NCBI GenBank assembly: GCA_964551305.1
Contig: CAZKBT010000006.1
Coordinates: 1 to 64,000, forward strand
Length of the DNA: 64,000 bases
Origin: JBAZDC01 sp041654595
Lineage (GTDB): Bacteria; Pseudomonadota; Gammaproteobacteria; Burkholderiales; Burkholderiaceae_B
Direction of reading: 5' to 3'
In this document: positions 25,585 through 35,431 of the stretch, in pieces
Numbering within the stretch: position 1 is the stretch's first letter
How the letters are laid out: each line of letters begins with the position of its first letter
The notes under the pieces: generated by a model
The model's input: the letters and a program-made list of their open reading frames with translations, nothing else
What the model was told of the DNA's origin: nothing
Database searches by the model: none
Made by a program: the position numbers and the translations under genes

Positions 25585-26460
25585 CTATCCCCGATCCGAA
25601 ATAGGTTCGCCGAAAATGCCTTGCGGCCTTACGATGAGGAAAATGATCATGACGACGAAAGCAAACAGGTCCTTGAACGACGTCGAGATATAGGCGGCGC
25701 CCATAACCTCGATCAAGCCGACCAGCACGCCGCCCAGTATGGCGCCGGGAAGGCTGCCGAACCCGCCGATGATGGTGGCGGCGAATGCTTTCAGGCCTAT
25801 CGACTCGGCCATGCTTGCATCGGCGAACCACATCGGCGCGACGAGCAGGCCGGCGAAGCCGGCAAGTATCGCGGCCATGATCCACGAGAACGCCAGCAGC
25901 TTCGCCACAGGCAGCCCGATGAGCCTCGCGGTTTGCGGATCCTGGGCCACGGCGCGCATCGATCGTCCGACCGGAAGCAGCTGCAGCACGGCATAGAGCA
26001 CGACGATCAGGGCGACGGTGATGAAGATCGTCGCCATGGCATGCACGGAAACCGTCGCGCCGTACAGATTGAACACGCCGTCGCCGAACAGCGAAGGCAA
26101 TTGATAGGGCCAGGGTCCCCAGAACAGCAGGGCCGCGTTCTGGATCGCGATGCCCATCATGACCGTTCCGATGATGATGCTCAGCGCGGATCGATGCCGC
26201 AGCGGGAAGTGGACCAGAAGAAAGAAGAGGCCGCCGAATCCCGCGCTCAACGCGATGGCCAGGGGATAGCTCAACCAGCTGTTCAAATCCAGTTGAAGAA
26301 TGGTCAGGATGCCGAAGAACGCGCCTATCATCACGAAGTGCCCGGCGGCGAAGTTGACGACGCCCGTCGCGTTGTACACCAGGATGAACCCCAGTGCGGC
26401 GAGAGCATATATCGAGCCGACGGCCACGCCATTGATGGCGAGTTGGATAATGTCGATCAT
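25585..26460 (-). CDS. livH: Branched-chain amino acid-type ABC permease LivH
   Basis: A 291-aa permease with about eight helices. NGVAVGSIYALAALGFILVY, then GHFVMIGAFF, is the conserved N terminus and AVAQDPQTARLIGLPV the coupling loop. ATG at 26460 is preferred over a longer start at 26499 because the family begins here. It is followed by LivM after four bases and preceded by the interrupted receptor gene. Confidence 0.92.
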   Translation of the reverse strand: MIDIIQLAINGVAVGSIYALAALGFILVYNATGVVNFAAGHFVMIGAFFGILTILQLDLNSWLSYPLAIALSAGFGGLFFLLVHFPLRHRSALSIIIGTVMMGIAIQNAALLFWGPWPYQLPSLFGDGVFNLYGATVSVHAMATIFITVALIVVLYAVLQLLPVGRSMRAVAQDPQTARLIGLPVAKLLAFSWIMAAILAGFAGLLVAPMWFADASMAESIGLKAFAATIIGGFGSLPGAILGGVLVGLIEVMGAAYISTSFKDLFAFVVMIIFLIVRPQGIFGEPISDRG

Positions 26461-26550
26461 GAGCTGCTTTTCCAGTTTGGTGTGAAACGACCGCGACAAG
26501 ACGGCGCCTAGCCGGTCTGGCGCACATCCTGCCGCGCAGGGTTGCGGCGA

Positions 26551-27714
26551 TCAGTCGCCGGCTTTCACCGTCGCTACAAACTGCATGTCCTTCGTTCCTT
26601 CCTTGAAGTTGATGACGGCAACCTCATGGACGCCATTGCCTTTCTCGTCGAAGCGATAGGCCGATCCCACACCTTGGTAGGTGTCCATTTTCGACAGATA
26701 ATCGATGACTTTTTCCGGGTCCGTGCCCGCTTCGTTCATCGCCTTGGCCATGATCATCGCGCCGTCGTAGTACAGCGCCGAGAAGGCATCGGCCTCCGTG
26801 CGGAACTCTTTTTTGTACTCTTCGGCGAAGGTCCGGCCTTGCTCGGTCGCGGGCAGGTAGTTGTCCACGACTCCCCACACGTTCTTCAGATCCGCGGGGT
26901 TGAGCAGTTGCAGCGCGGCGGGAACGAATGCGGCGGTCGATGCCACGACGGGCTTGTCATACCCCAGGGACTTGATCTGCTTCAGGAGCAGGGCGCCGTC
27001 CTGAGGGAATACGAAAGCCAGGATGGCGTCCGCGCCCTTGTTGCGCAGCCGGATGATCTGGGCCGACATGTCCTTGTCGGTCTGGGCGTAGGATTCGACG
27101 CCCGCCACTTCGATGCCGGCCTCTTCGAATCGCTTGGAAACCGCCGTTGCCGCGCCTTGGCCGAAATCGTTATGGATGTAGATGATGCCCGGCTTCTTGA
27201 TGTTCAGGTGCTCGCGCGCGAAATTGGACATGGCGGCCGCGGCGATGGAGTCCTTCGCCCTGATGCGCAGCATGTAGGGGTTGGCCAGGTTTTCCAGCGC
27301 GTCCGCGCTGCCGGCGTACATGACGGGGACCTTGGCCTTGAGCACTTCCGGGACTATGGCCGCGTTCTGCGTGCTGTAGCTGGTAGCGAACACGAACGAC
27401 GGTTTGACTTCCTGGATGGTCTTGATGAAGGCGTTCAGCGCGGGCGCGTTGTTGGATTGCGCATCCTGGAACACGAACTTCACCTTCTGGCCTTGGATGC
27501 CGCCCGCTTCGTTGATTTTCTTCTCGGCAAGCTGCAGGCCGTTGTAGTACTGTCTGCCGGTCAACGATGCCGGCCCGGTCAAGGGTACGGTTGCGCCCAC
27601 CTGGATGACGGACTAGGCGGCCGACGGGACGGCCGCGATGGAGCCCAGACCGATCGCGATGAGCAGCTTCGCCGTCAGAGATATTGTCTCGCTTCTGAAT
27701 AATTGTCGTTTCAT
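26551..27714 (-). pseudogene. LivK-type receptor gene interrupted by an in-frame amber codon
   Basis: The mature-protein frame (GATVPLTGPASLTGRQYYNG onward, periplasmic binding fold of the Liv/AmiC family, about 350 residues) is intact. Reading upstream in the same frame there is an ATG at 27714 with AAGGGA before it and a signal peptide (MKRQLFRSETISLTAKLLIA and 13 more residues ending PSAA), then TAG at 27613-27615, then SVIQVGATVPLTG. One C-to-T change from CAG (Gln, the usual residue after the AA cleavage site) explains it. Unless the codon is suppressed or is a sequencing error, only 33 residues are made; an internal GTG at 27600 would give a receptor with no export signal. The downstream Liv genes are intact. 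Confidence 0.85.
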
Positions 27715-27805
27715 TTTTGGATCCCTTTTTGATTTCACCGTTTACTGCAACCATGCGGCCAGTCCTTCTTCCCAAACGGATGGCGCATCACCTCTTCTAT
27801 GTGTC

Positions 27806-28594
27806 CTACAACACCGCTAGATTGTGATTCTTCAAATCCGTCACCAGCATGCAGCCCGGCGCATGGGTGATGCTGAACTCGGGCTTCACGGCGGCGACGA
27901 CGGACTGGGGCGTCACGCCGCACGCCCAGAATACCGGCACCTCTGCGTCCCTGATCTGCACCGCGTCGCCGTAGTCGGGGCGATGAATGTCGGCGATGCC
28001 GATGGCGGCGGGATCGCCGAAATGGACGGGCGCGCCATGCACCGCCGGAAAGCGCGAGGTGATCTGGATGGCGCGAATGGCGTCGGCGGGCAGCATGGGC
28101 CGCATGGACACCACCAGCGGACCTTGGAAGACGCCTGCGGAATGAGTGGGAATGCTCGTGCGGTACATGGGTACGTTGACCCCCATTTCGATGTGCCGCA
28201 GCCCTATGCCCGATTCGAGCAGGGCTTCTTCGAACGAAAAGGAACAGCCGATGGCGAACGTTACGAGATCGTCGCGCCAGACGGCATGCAGGTCCCTGAC
28301 TTCGTCGACCAGCTCGCCGTGGCGCCAGACGCGGTACAGGGGCACGTCGGTCCGGATGTCGATGTCGCCCAGCGCGGGCAGTTCGGCGCTGCCGGCTTCC
28401 GATACGGCCAGCACGGGACAAGGCTTGGGGTTGGCCGCGCAGAAGCGCAGGAAATCGCTGGCCAGCGCTTTCGGCAATATCGCGAGATTCGCTTGCACAT
28501 AGCCTGGAGCCATGCCGGCTGTCGGTCCAAGATGCCGGCCTTGACGAATGTCGAGCCGAGCTTGCATCCCCGTTTGATTCATTATTCTGGACAT
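27806..28594 (-). CDS. UPF0317 / D-glutamate cyclase-like putative hydro-lyase
   Basis: A 262-aa protein of the YcsI/DUF1445 family. Hallmarks are TAGMAPGYVQANLAILP, VTFAIGCSFSFEEALLESGI and, late in the protein, PVFWACGVTPQ and THAPGCMLVTDL. Members are annotated as hydro-lyases, and the mammalian relative is D-glutamate cyclase, so a substrate related to pyroglutamate or another small acid is possible. ATG at 28594 has AAGGTG about eight bases upstream. It precedes the Liv operon on the same strand with a 90-base gap and may share its promoter; that would tie the importer to a metabolite of this enzyme. Confidence 0.82.
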   Translation of the reverse strand: MSRIMNQTGMQARLDIRQGRHLGPTAGMAPGYVQANLAILPKALASDFLRFCAANPKPCPVLAVSEAGSAELPALGDIDIRTDVPLYRVWRHGELVDEVRDLHAVWRDDLVTFAIGCSFSFEEALLESGIGLRHIEMGVNVPMYRTSIPTHSAGVFQGPLVVSMRPMLPADAIRAIQITSRFPAVHGAPVHFGDPAAIGIADIHRPDYGDAVQIRDAEVPVFWACGVTPQSVVAAVKPEFSITHAPGCMLVTDLKNHNLAVL

Positions 28595-28665
28595 CTACTC
28601 ACACCTTGTGGACACGTTTGCTTCTCGCGCCGGGAAGCCATGTAGTTCTCGCATCCTACAGTGCT

Positions 28666-28968
28666 TCAAATTTTTGTGTCCAATGATAATTTCATATGTC
28701 CCCCCATCACTGAAACGCATAGAGCCGCGCGCGCGAAACGGACGTATTCAGCAGGCCGAAACCGGTGTCGGAAAATGATGGAGGGAGATCGAAAGCGGAT
28801 CCGTGCGCGAGCGGCGCGGAGAACGAACAGCGGACGTTTTTTTCCCGGCAAGCGGCGTTCAGCGGGAATCCATGTATTGAAGACCTTGACTTCCGTGCCG
28901 AAGTCGCTGGTCGAGCCTATCAATTGCCATTGGCCGGCATCTACTTCATTTGACTCATTAACGCTCAT
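28666..28968 (-). CDS. Hypothetical protein (100 aa), doubtful
   Basis: A frame starting at an ATG with GGAGG nine bases upstream. The N-terminal half (QWQLIGSTSDFGTEV, then KVFNTWIPAERRLP) looks protein-like; the C-terminal half is Arg/Phe-rich and looks out of frame. I do not recognise it. It may be the start of a decayed gene or chance. It lies in the 690-base gap between the UPF0317 gene and the autotransporter; the rest of that gap (28990-29281) shows no gene and should hold the autotransporter promoter. Confidence 0.28.
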   Translation of the reverse strand: MSVNESNEVDAGQWQLIGSTSDFGTEVKVFNTWIPAERRLPGKKRPLFVLRAARARIRFRSPSIIFRHRFRPAEYVRFARAALCVSVMGGHMKLSLDTKI

Positions 28969-29281
28969 TTCAAATTGCCTCCGAAGCATGGTCGTGATGA
29001 TTGGCCGGGAGGCATACCCCTGTCCGTTAAGTGGTTAACGATTGCGGGCAAACCCTGATGTCGCGGGTGTGTCTTGGCGGTGTTTCAGTGACGGATCGCG
29101 GATGCGTTCGGTGAATGTTGATCGACGAAATAGGTTATTTCATCGAAAAAATCATGCAAACCGGTACATCGCGTGATAAATATCGGGGCATGTCGATATC
29201 GAGATTTTTGCGTTCAGGCGGGATAATGTCGGCCGGATGATTATTTGTGCCGCAAGTTGCACGGTTCAGGAAGGATAAGAA

Positions 29282-32200
29282 ATGAGGATAAAGGGTTCAT
29301 TTTTCGCCATGCCGATGACAGCCATCGGTTTGCTCACCACCCAGACCGCCATTGCGCAGATTTCATGTCCCGCGCCGAACTCGTCCAAATCGTCCACGGT
29401 CACATGCACCATCGCACAGAACCAGGGCGGGGACGGCAGGCAAGTCGTCATCGACTTCACGGGGAGCTCGAGCCATGACGATGGCTACGGCGGCAACTAT
29501 ACGGTGATCAACAATGGCGCCCAGCTTCATCCGACATCGCCGAGTCTGGCGGTCAAGCTGAAAGGGTTCTACGGCTATTCCAGTCTGGGCGACACGATGG
29601 ACGGCGGCCAAGGCGGCAAAGTCATCATCAGGAACAGCGGTGAGCTTTCAGTGTCGTCTTCCTCGTCTTCCTCGTCTTATTCCGAAGGCGGCAAGGGCGC
29701 ATGGGACGATGGAGGCGTGTATTTTTCCATCCTCGGCGCCTCGGTGGGCGGCAACGGAGGCAGTGCGACCAGCAGCGGCGACGGAGGGCCCGGTGGAAAC
29801 GGATCGGAAGTGGTTATCGACAACACCGGCAAAGCGAGCATGCAGAACGTGGCCGGAGGCGCGGTCATCTACGGGGGAACCATCGGCGGGAATGGGGGCA
29901 ACCAGAACGATGGACCGTTCGGCAACCAGAAGGGCGGCGACGGCGGAGACAGCAATACGGTCGAGATCACCAACAGCGGCCAGGTTTCGTTCTCGTCCTC
30001 CGTGACGCAACACTATGCGTGGGGCATCGCCGCGGAATCCTTAGGGGGCGACGGCGGAACGGACAACGGCGAGGGTGGCGGCGGCGGCGAGGCCAACTCG
30101 CTGAATGCCACGATGATCACGAACAGGGGAAGCGTGAGTGTCGTGGCGGAAGGCGGCGCGCCGGACCGAGGCGTCCGGGGCCTTTACGCGACCAGCCAGG
30201 GCGGCAACGGAAAGTTCTCCAATGACGGTGACGATAATGGCGGCGCCGGCGGCACTTTCGATGCGGCGCGTGTCGTAAATAGCGGCTCGGTCTTTGTGCA
30301 AAGCGCCAACTTGCCGGCCCCGAGCACGTTGGAAGCGTTGTCCGGCGGGATCGTGGCGCTGGGGCAGGGGGGCGACGGCGGCAAGGGACCGAGTATTTTT
30401 TCGAATTTTACGGACGTGCGGGGCGGGCATGGCGGCACGGCGCGGGATTCGGTGACCGTCGCGTTGGAAGACGGTGCGTCGGTGTCGACTCGCGGCGACT
30501 ATCTGCCGGGGGTCAGCGTGCTGAGCAGAGGCGGACAGGGGGGGCCAGGTGTTGGGGACAGTCACGGCGGAGACGGCGGCGCGGGCGGCTCCGTCGAGGT
30601 CACGCTGCTGGGCGATGCCGATATCGACACGGAGGGATCGGAGTCTCACGGCATCATAGCGCGCAGCTACGGCGGCGCGGGCGGCGGCGTTTCGGTCGCC
30701 AGCGGCTTCGTCGACTTTACGACGGTGGAGGCCGGCAACGGCGGTTCGGGCGGCACGGTTCACGTCAAAACCGGCGATGCCGCGCAGGGCTTGCCGGGAG
30801 GGAGTATCCGGACCTCGGGAACGTATGCCATCGGGATCGTCGGCCAATCCATGGGCGGCATCGGCGGGTCGACCACGGATAGTTTTCATCTGATCGGCAA
30901 TGCGGGCAGCGATGCGGGCAAAGGCGGGGCGAGCGGCAAGGTGACGATCGACAACGGATCCGACATCACAACGCACGGATCTTTCTCGCACGGGATCGTG
31001 GCGCAGACCGTGGGCGGAGGCGGGGGCATTGCCGGCGAAAGCAGCGGCATCATCGCGTTGGGCGGAGAAGGCGGCACCGGGATAAACGGCGGCACGACGG
31101 TCATTTCCAATGCCGGCGACGTGACCACGCTCGGTACATCGTCGATGGGCATTCTGGCGCAATCCATAGGGGGCGGTGGCGGCGACGGCGGCTACAGCAA
31201 CGGCGTCATACTGATCGGCGGATCCGGCGGAGGCGGCGGAGACGGCGGTTCTTCCACGATCAACGCGAACGGGCGCGCGATCCAGACCGCCGGGGATCAT
31301 GGCTACGGCCTGGTATCGCAGTCCATAGGCGGGGGCGGCGGCACGGGCGGGGCGTCCTACGGCTACGGCGGGTCACCGGGTTTTTCCATGGCGCTGGCGG
31401 TCGGCGGCGCGGGCGGCGACGGCGGCAAGGGCGGCGAGGCGACCGTCAATATGAGCAATGCCAGCATCCAGACGGGCATGGGAGAAACGACCGAGGGAGA
31501 TGCGCATGGCGTAGTGGTGCAGTCCATAGGCGGTGGGGGCGGTGCCGGCGGGAGCTCGGCGGCGACGGCGGTTTCGGCGACGGTTCCCGTTATCGATGCC
31601 GCGAGTTTCGGCGTGACGATCGGCTTCAGCATGGGCGGCACCGGCGGAGACGGAGGATCGGGCTCCACGGCAAGGGCGAATGTGAGCAACTCCGCGGTGA
31701 CGACGAATGCGGAGAACTCGCACGGTGTATTGGTGCAGTCGATCGGCGGTGGAGGCGGCATCGGGGGCAGCGCGTCCGCCAACGCCGTGGCGGTCGGCAT
31801 AAAAGGGGGGGTGGGCGGAACCGTTTCGGTGTCCCTGGGCGGAAGCGGTGGCGGCGGCAACCATGGCGGCGAGGCGTCGCTGGCCCTGGACGACGGCAGC
31901 ATCCTCACCCGGGGCGACTCGAGCAATGCCGTCATGCTGCAAAGCATAGGCGGCGGCGGAGGCGCGGGTGGCGCGGGTTCGGCCAAGGGCAGCGCGATGA
32001 ACATGATCGGCGCCTCCCTTTCGATCGGCCTGGGCGGGTCGGGCGATTCCGGAGGGAATGGCGGAACGGTAAATTTCAGCATGAGCAAGGGCAGTGCGGT
32101 GACAACGGAAGGCGACGGCGCGCGCGCCGTGCTGCTGCAGTCGATCGGCGGTGGCGGCGGCGCTTCGCAGGGCGGCCAGGTGGGACTGACGTTGAGCGGC

Positions 32201-35200
32201 TCTTCCGGACCTTATAGTGCGAAACTCGACAGCCAGGTGGGCGTCGGTCGTGGCGGCGCGGCGGGGGGCCATGGAGGATTGGTCAATATCAATAGCGACG
32301 GGACCATCATTACTTACGGGTCCGACGCGGATGGCCTGCTGGTGCAGAGCATCGGCGGTTCGGGCGGCTTGGGCGGTTCCGTGGGAGGCAAAGACGGCCG
32401 GTCCATTCCGCGCCAGCTATGGAGCAACAGAGGCTTGAGCGCGTTGTTTGACGTCTACATAGGGGGACAGGGCGGGGCCGGCGGATACGGAGGCGACATC
32501 GGAAGCGGCAGCGCTCCCGCTAGTCTCGGAGCGTCCATCCAGACCTTCGGCGACTATGCGGACGCGGCCGTGCTGCAGTCGATCGGCGGCGGCGGCGGCG
32601 CGGGAGGCTCGTCGACAGTGCCGGGCAGCGTGGCCAAGGTTTACGCGGGCATGTCGGTGGGCGGGCGCGGCGGCTCGGGGGGCCGGGGAGGTATGATCAC
32701 GGTGTTTCTGAACGGCAACGACGAAGGCAACAGCTTCACTACCGAGGGTTATGGCGCCATGGGTATCGCGATGCAGTCGATCGGTGGAGGCGGAGGCATG
32801 GCGGGATCGGGTTCCCCGCAGGCGCGCGGCCACCAGACGCTGGGCGGCACGGGCGGAGCATGGCAGGATGGCGGCAGCGTGACCGTCGCGGACAGGAGTT
32901 GGGCCGACATCCTGACCAAAGGCGATAGCGCTTATGGGATGGTCTTGCAATCGATCGGCGGAGGCGGAGGGGTTGCCATGGCCGGCAGCACGGAAACGGC
33001 GACAACCGCCGACAGCCAGGAATTCGATATGGCTGCGGGAAACGTCAATGGGGGCGGGAGCGGCGGGAGCATCAAAGTATCTACGGGGTTGAGGTTGAAC
33101 ACCCATGGCGACAGAGCGGCGGGCGTCATCGCCCAGTCCATAGCTGACGGCGGCGGTATCGCGACTTCGGGCGCGGCGAGCGACCTCGATACGATTGCCT
33201 TGGGGAGCCAGAGAGCTGCCGGCAATTATTCCCTGGGCGGCGACGTCTCGCTGAAGCTGACGGGCAGCCTCACGACGCGCGGCGCCGGCGCGCACGGTAT
33301 CATCGCCCAGTCCATCGGCGGCGGGGGTGGAATCGTAGGCGACATGGCCCAACCCGTCCAGTTCGATCCCGAGGGATTCGCCGTCCCATCGCCAAGAAGC
33401 TTCGCCGGCTCCTCCGGCGGCACGGGCGGTCACATCAGCGTTGCTTTCGATGGAAATGTGGCGACGAGCGGCGCCAACGCGCACGGCATCGTGGCACAGT
33501 CGATCGGCGGCGGCGGCGGGCTGGCGGGCGGTCCGCAGGGAGGGTTCGCGGGATCGGTCGGTCCCGGGGGCCTCGGCAGAACGGTGACGGTGGTGCAGTC
33601 CGGCTCGTTGCAGGCCACGGGAGAGGGATCGGCCGGCATATTCGCGCAAAGCGATGCCGGCAACGGCACCGCCTATACCGATTCGGCAACCGTTACCATC
33701 GATGGATCGGTGCAGGGCGGCTCGGGATCGGGCAGCGGCGTCTGGATCGCATCGGGCAGGAATAACCAATTGACGGTGAACGCCGGCGGGTCGTTGAGCG
33801 CGCTGTCCGGGGTGGCGGTGCGGTATGACGGAAAGGATGCGGCCTCGGGCGCGATGCTCAGGGTCGATAACTATGGCCGCTTTCAAGGCAGCGCCGTTTG
33901 CGGCAATTCGGATGGCTCGCAGGCATGCGACGTCCAGAACCACAAAGGCGGCGTGCTCAGCGGCGCGCTCGTCTATAACGCGAAAATCGACAACGACGGC
34001 TTGATCGTGATCGGTAATACCGGCGGTTTCGAACCCCTGGTCGTCAGCGGCGATCTGAGGCAGTCCGAGTCCGGCACGTTGCGCTCCGATGTGGATTTCC
34101 GCAATATGGTGTCGTCGCAGATGATCGTGCAAGGCGATGCCGATTTGGCTGGCCGGCTGGACGTGATGCCCCATGCTCTGTTGCCGAATCGCGAACTGGC
34201 GGTCCTGACGGTGCAAGGCGAGCGGCGAGGAGCGCTGGAGGCCGTCGATAGTCCCGTTTTCGATTATGAAGTGCGGCAAGAGGGGCGGCAGGCCCTGGTC
34301 CGCGTCGCATCGGTCGATTTCGATGCGGCGTCCATGGAGCTGGATGAGCATCAGAAGCGCATTGCAAGCCATCTGCAAAGCGCGTGGGATAAAGAAGGCG
34401 CCGCTCTCGCGCCTTTGTTCGGACAGCTCGATCAGGCATCGCGTCAAGGCGCCGACGCTTATCGCGAGAGAGTGACGGACCTGTCGCCAGGCGTCGCCGC
34501 CGCACCCGCGGTGCAGTCGGCGGCGAATCTGGCGCAGTTTACTCATGCCATGATGTCCTGCCCCGGCTTTACCGGCGTGGATGCGATGACGGGCGAGCGC
34601 AATTGCTTCTGGGGACAGGTCAGCAGCCGTTGGACGAGCCAGGACGGCCATCGCGGCGCTGCGGCTTTCGACTACGATACCGTTACCTATCAGTTCGGCG
34701 GGCAGCATGAAATTCGTCCCGGCTGGTTCCTGGGCGGTTCGGCCGCCTATGAAAGCAGCCGCCTGAACAGCTCGGACAGCCGGAATCGGGGCGATGGAGA
34801 CAGCGGCTATGTCGGTGTGGTGCTGAAACGCCAGGAAGGGCCTTGGGTATTTTCGGCGGCGGTGGGCGGCGGATACGGGTCGTACGACATGAAGCGCCGT
34901 ATGGGCATCGCGGGCCATCAGAGCGTATTCGACAGCTCGCCGGACGTCTATGGCTTCAATGCGCGCTTGCGTGCCGCGCGGACTTTCGTGTACGACAATT
35001 TCTATGTCAAACCCTATGTGGACCTGGATGCCGGCTACACGAGGATGCCGGGGTACGAGGAGTCGGGCTCCAATCCGCTGGCGCTTTCAGTCGAGGGCGG
35101 CGACCAGTTCATCGTGGGCCTGTCGCCCATGATCGAAGTGGGCGGGCGCGCGCAGCTGGAAAACGGCATGGTGCTGCGGCCTTATATGTATGCGGGCGTA

Positions 35201-35431
35201 TCGCTGTCGTCCCGCGATGAATGGAGCTCACGCGCCCGCCTGCGCGGCGCGCCGGCCGATGTGGCGGCGTTCAATACCGTCCTGCCTTTCGACGACGTGG
35301 TCGGCAAGGTGGGGGTGGGCCTGGATGTGATGCGTCACTCGGGCATGGATTTGCGCCTGCAATACGACGGCCGGTTTTCCAGCCGCATGCGCAGCCACAG
35401 CGCTACGCTGAAATTGGTGGTTCCATTTTGA
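29282..35431 (+). CDS. Giant glycine-rich autotransporter (2,049 aa)
   Basis: A type V secreted surface protein. Residues 1-25 form a signal peptide ending TQTAIA. The passenger (about 26-1730) is built of some twenty imperfect repeats of about 70 residues, each centred on a form of VxxQSIGGGGGxGG; eleven carry exact QSIGGGGG, others diverge (QTVGGGGG, RSYGGAGG, QSIADGGG). This pattern is expected to form a long beta-helix. A cysteine pair occurs near residue 1540. The C-terminal 280 residues are an autotransporter beta-barrel (from CFWGQVSSRW, ending LKLVVPF with terminal Phe). AAGGATAAGAA precedes the ATG. Function is likely adhesion or biofilm, unproven. The 3' end overlaps the convergent LytTR gene by 29 bases. 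Confidence 0.93.
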   Translation: MRIKGSFFAMPMTAIGLLTTQTAIAQISCPAPNSSKSSTVTCTIAQNQGGDGRQVVIDFTGSSSHDDGYGGNYTVINNGAQLHPTSPSLAVKLKGFYGYSSLGDTMDGGQGGKVIIRNSGELSVSSSSSSSSYSEGGKGAWDDGGVYFSILGASVGGNGGSATSSGDGGPGGNGSEVVIDNTGKASMQNVAGGAVIYGGTIGGNGGNQNDGPFGNQKGGDGGDSNTVEITNSGQVSFSSSVTQHYAWGIAAESLGGDGGTDNGEGGGGGEANSLNATMITNRGSVSVVAEGGAPDRGVRGLYATSQGGNGKFSNDGDDNGGAGGTFDAARVVNSGSVFVQSANLPAPSTLEALSGGIVALGQGGDGGKGPSIFSNFTDVRGGHGGTARDSVTVALEDGASVSTRGDYLPGVSVLSRGGQGGPGVGDSHGGDGGAGGSVEVTLLGDADIDTEGSESHGIIARSYGGAGGGVSVASGFVDFTTVEAGNGGSGGTVHVKTGDAAQGLPGGSIRTSGTYAIGIVGQSMGGIGGSTTDSFHLIGNAGSDAGKGGASGKVTIDNGSDITTHGSFSHGIVAQTVGGGGGIAGESSGIIALGGEGGTGINGGTTVISNAGDVTTLGTSSMGILAQSIGGGGGDGGYSNGVILIGGSGGGGGDGGSSTINANGRAIQTAGDHGYGLVSQSIGGGGGTGGASYGYGGSPGFSMALAVGGAGGDGGKGGEATVNMSNASIQTGMGETTEGDAHGVVVQSIGGGGGAGGSSAATAVSATVPVIDAASFGVTIGFSMGGTGGDGGSGSTARANVSNSAVTTNAENSHGVLVQSIGGGGGIGGSASANAVAVGIKGGVGGTVSVSLGGSGGGGNHGGEASLALDDGSILTRGDSSNAVMLQSIGGGGGAGGAGSAKGSAMNMIGASLSIGLGGSGDSGGNGGTVNFSMSKGSAVTTEGDGARAVLLQSIGGGGGASQGGQVGLTLSGSSGPYSAKLDSQVGVGRGGAAGGHGGLVNINSDGTIITYGSDADGLLVQSIGGSGGLGGSVGGKDGRSIPRQLWSNRGLSALFDVYIGGQGGAGGYGGDIGSGSAPASLGASIQTFGDYADAAVLQSIGGGGGAGGSSTVPGSVAKVYAGMSVGGRGGSGGRGGMITVFLNGNDEGNSFTTEGYGAMGIAMQSIGGGGGMAGSGSPQARGHQTLGGTGGAWQDGGSVTVADRSWADILTKGDSAYGMVLQSIGGGGGVAMAGSTETATTADSQEFDMAAGNVNGGGSGGSIKVSTGLRLNTHGDRAAGVIAQSIADGGGIATSGAASDLDTIALGSQRAAGNYSLGGDVSLKLTGSLTTRGAGAHGIIAQSIGGGGGIVGDMAQPVQFDPEGFAVPSPRSFAGSSGGTGGHISVAFDGNVATSGANAHGIVAQSIGGGGGLAGGPQGGFAGSVGPGGLGRTVTVVQSGSLQATGEGSAGIFAQSDAGNGTAYTDSATVTIDGSVQGGSGSGSGVWIASGRNNQLTVNAGGSLSALSGVAVRYDGKDAASGAMLRVDNYGRFQGSAVCGNSDGSQACDVQNHKGGVLSGALVYNAKIDNDGLIVIGNTGGFEPLVVSGDLRQSESGTLRSDVDFRNMVSSQMIVQGDADLAGRLDVMPHALLPNRELAVLTVQGERRGALEAVDSPVFDYEVRQEGRQALVRVASVDFDAASMELDEHQKRIASHLQSAWDKEGAALAPLFGQLDQASRQGADAYRERVTDLSPGVAAAPAVQSAANLAQFTHAMMSCPGFTGVDAMTGERNCFWGQVSSRWTSQDGHRGAAAFDYDTVTYQFGGQHEIRPGWFLGGSAAYESSRLNSSDSRNRGDGDSGYVGVVLKRQEGPWVFSAAVGGGYGSYDMKRRMGIAGHQSVFDSSPDVYGFNARLRAARTFVYDNFYVKPYVDLDAGYTRMPGYEESGSNPLALSVEGGDQFIVGLSPMIEVGGRAQLENGMVLRPYMYAGVSLSSRDEWSSRARLRGAPADVAAFNTVLPFDDVVGKVGVGLDVMRHSGMDLRLQYDGRFSSRMRSHSATLKLVVPF

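Noticed and set aside
29640..33700. Possible CRISPR or tandem DNA repeat array
   Set aside because: The repetition is at protein level (glycine-rich units of varied length and codon use) inside one long reading frame, not identical DNA repeats with spacers.
32417..34918. Long antisense open frame (833 codons) within the autotransporter gene
   Set aside because: It is the complement of GGC/GGA-rich repeat codons, has no ribosome site, and gives a low-complexity Ala/Arg/His product. The plus-strand frame has signal peptide, repeats and barrel.
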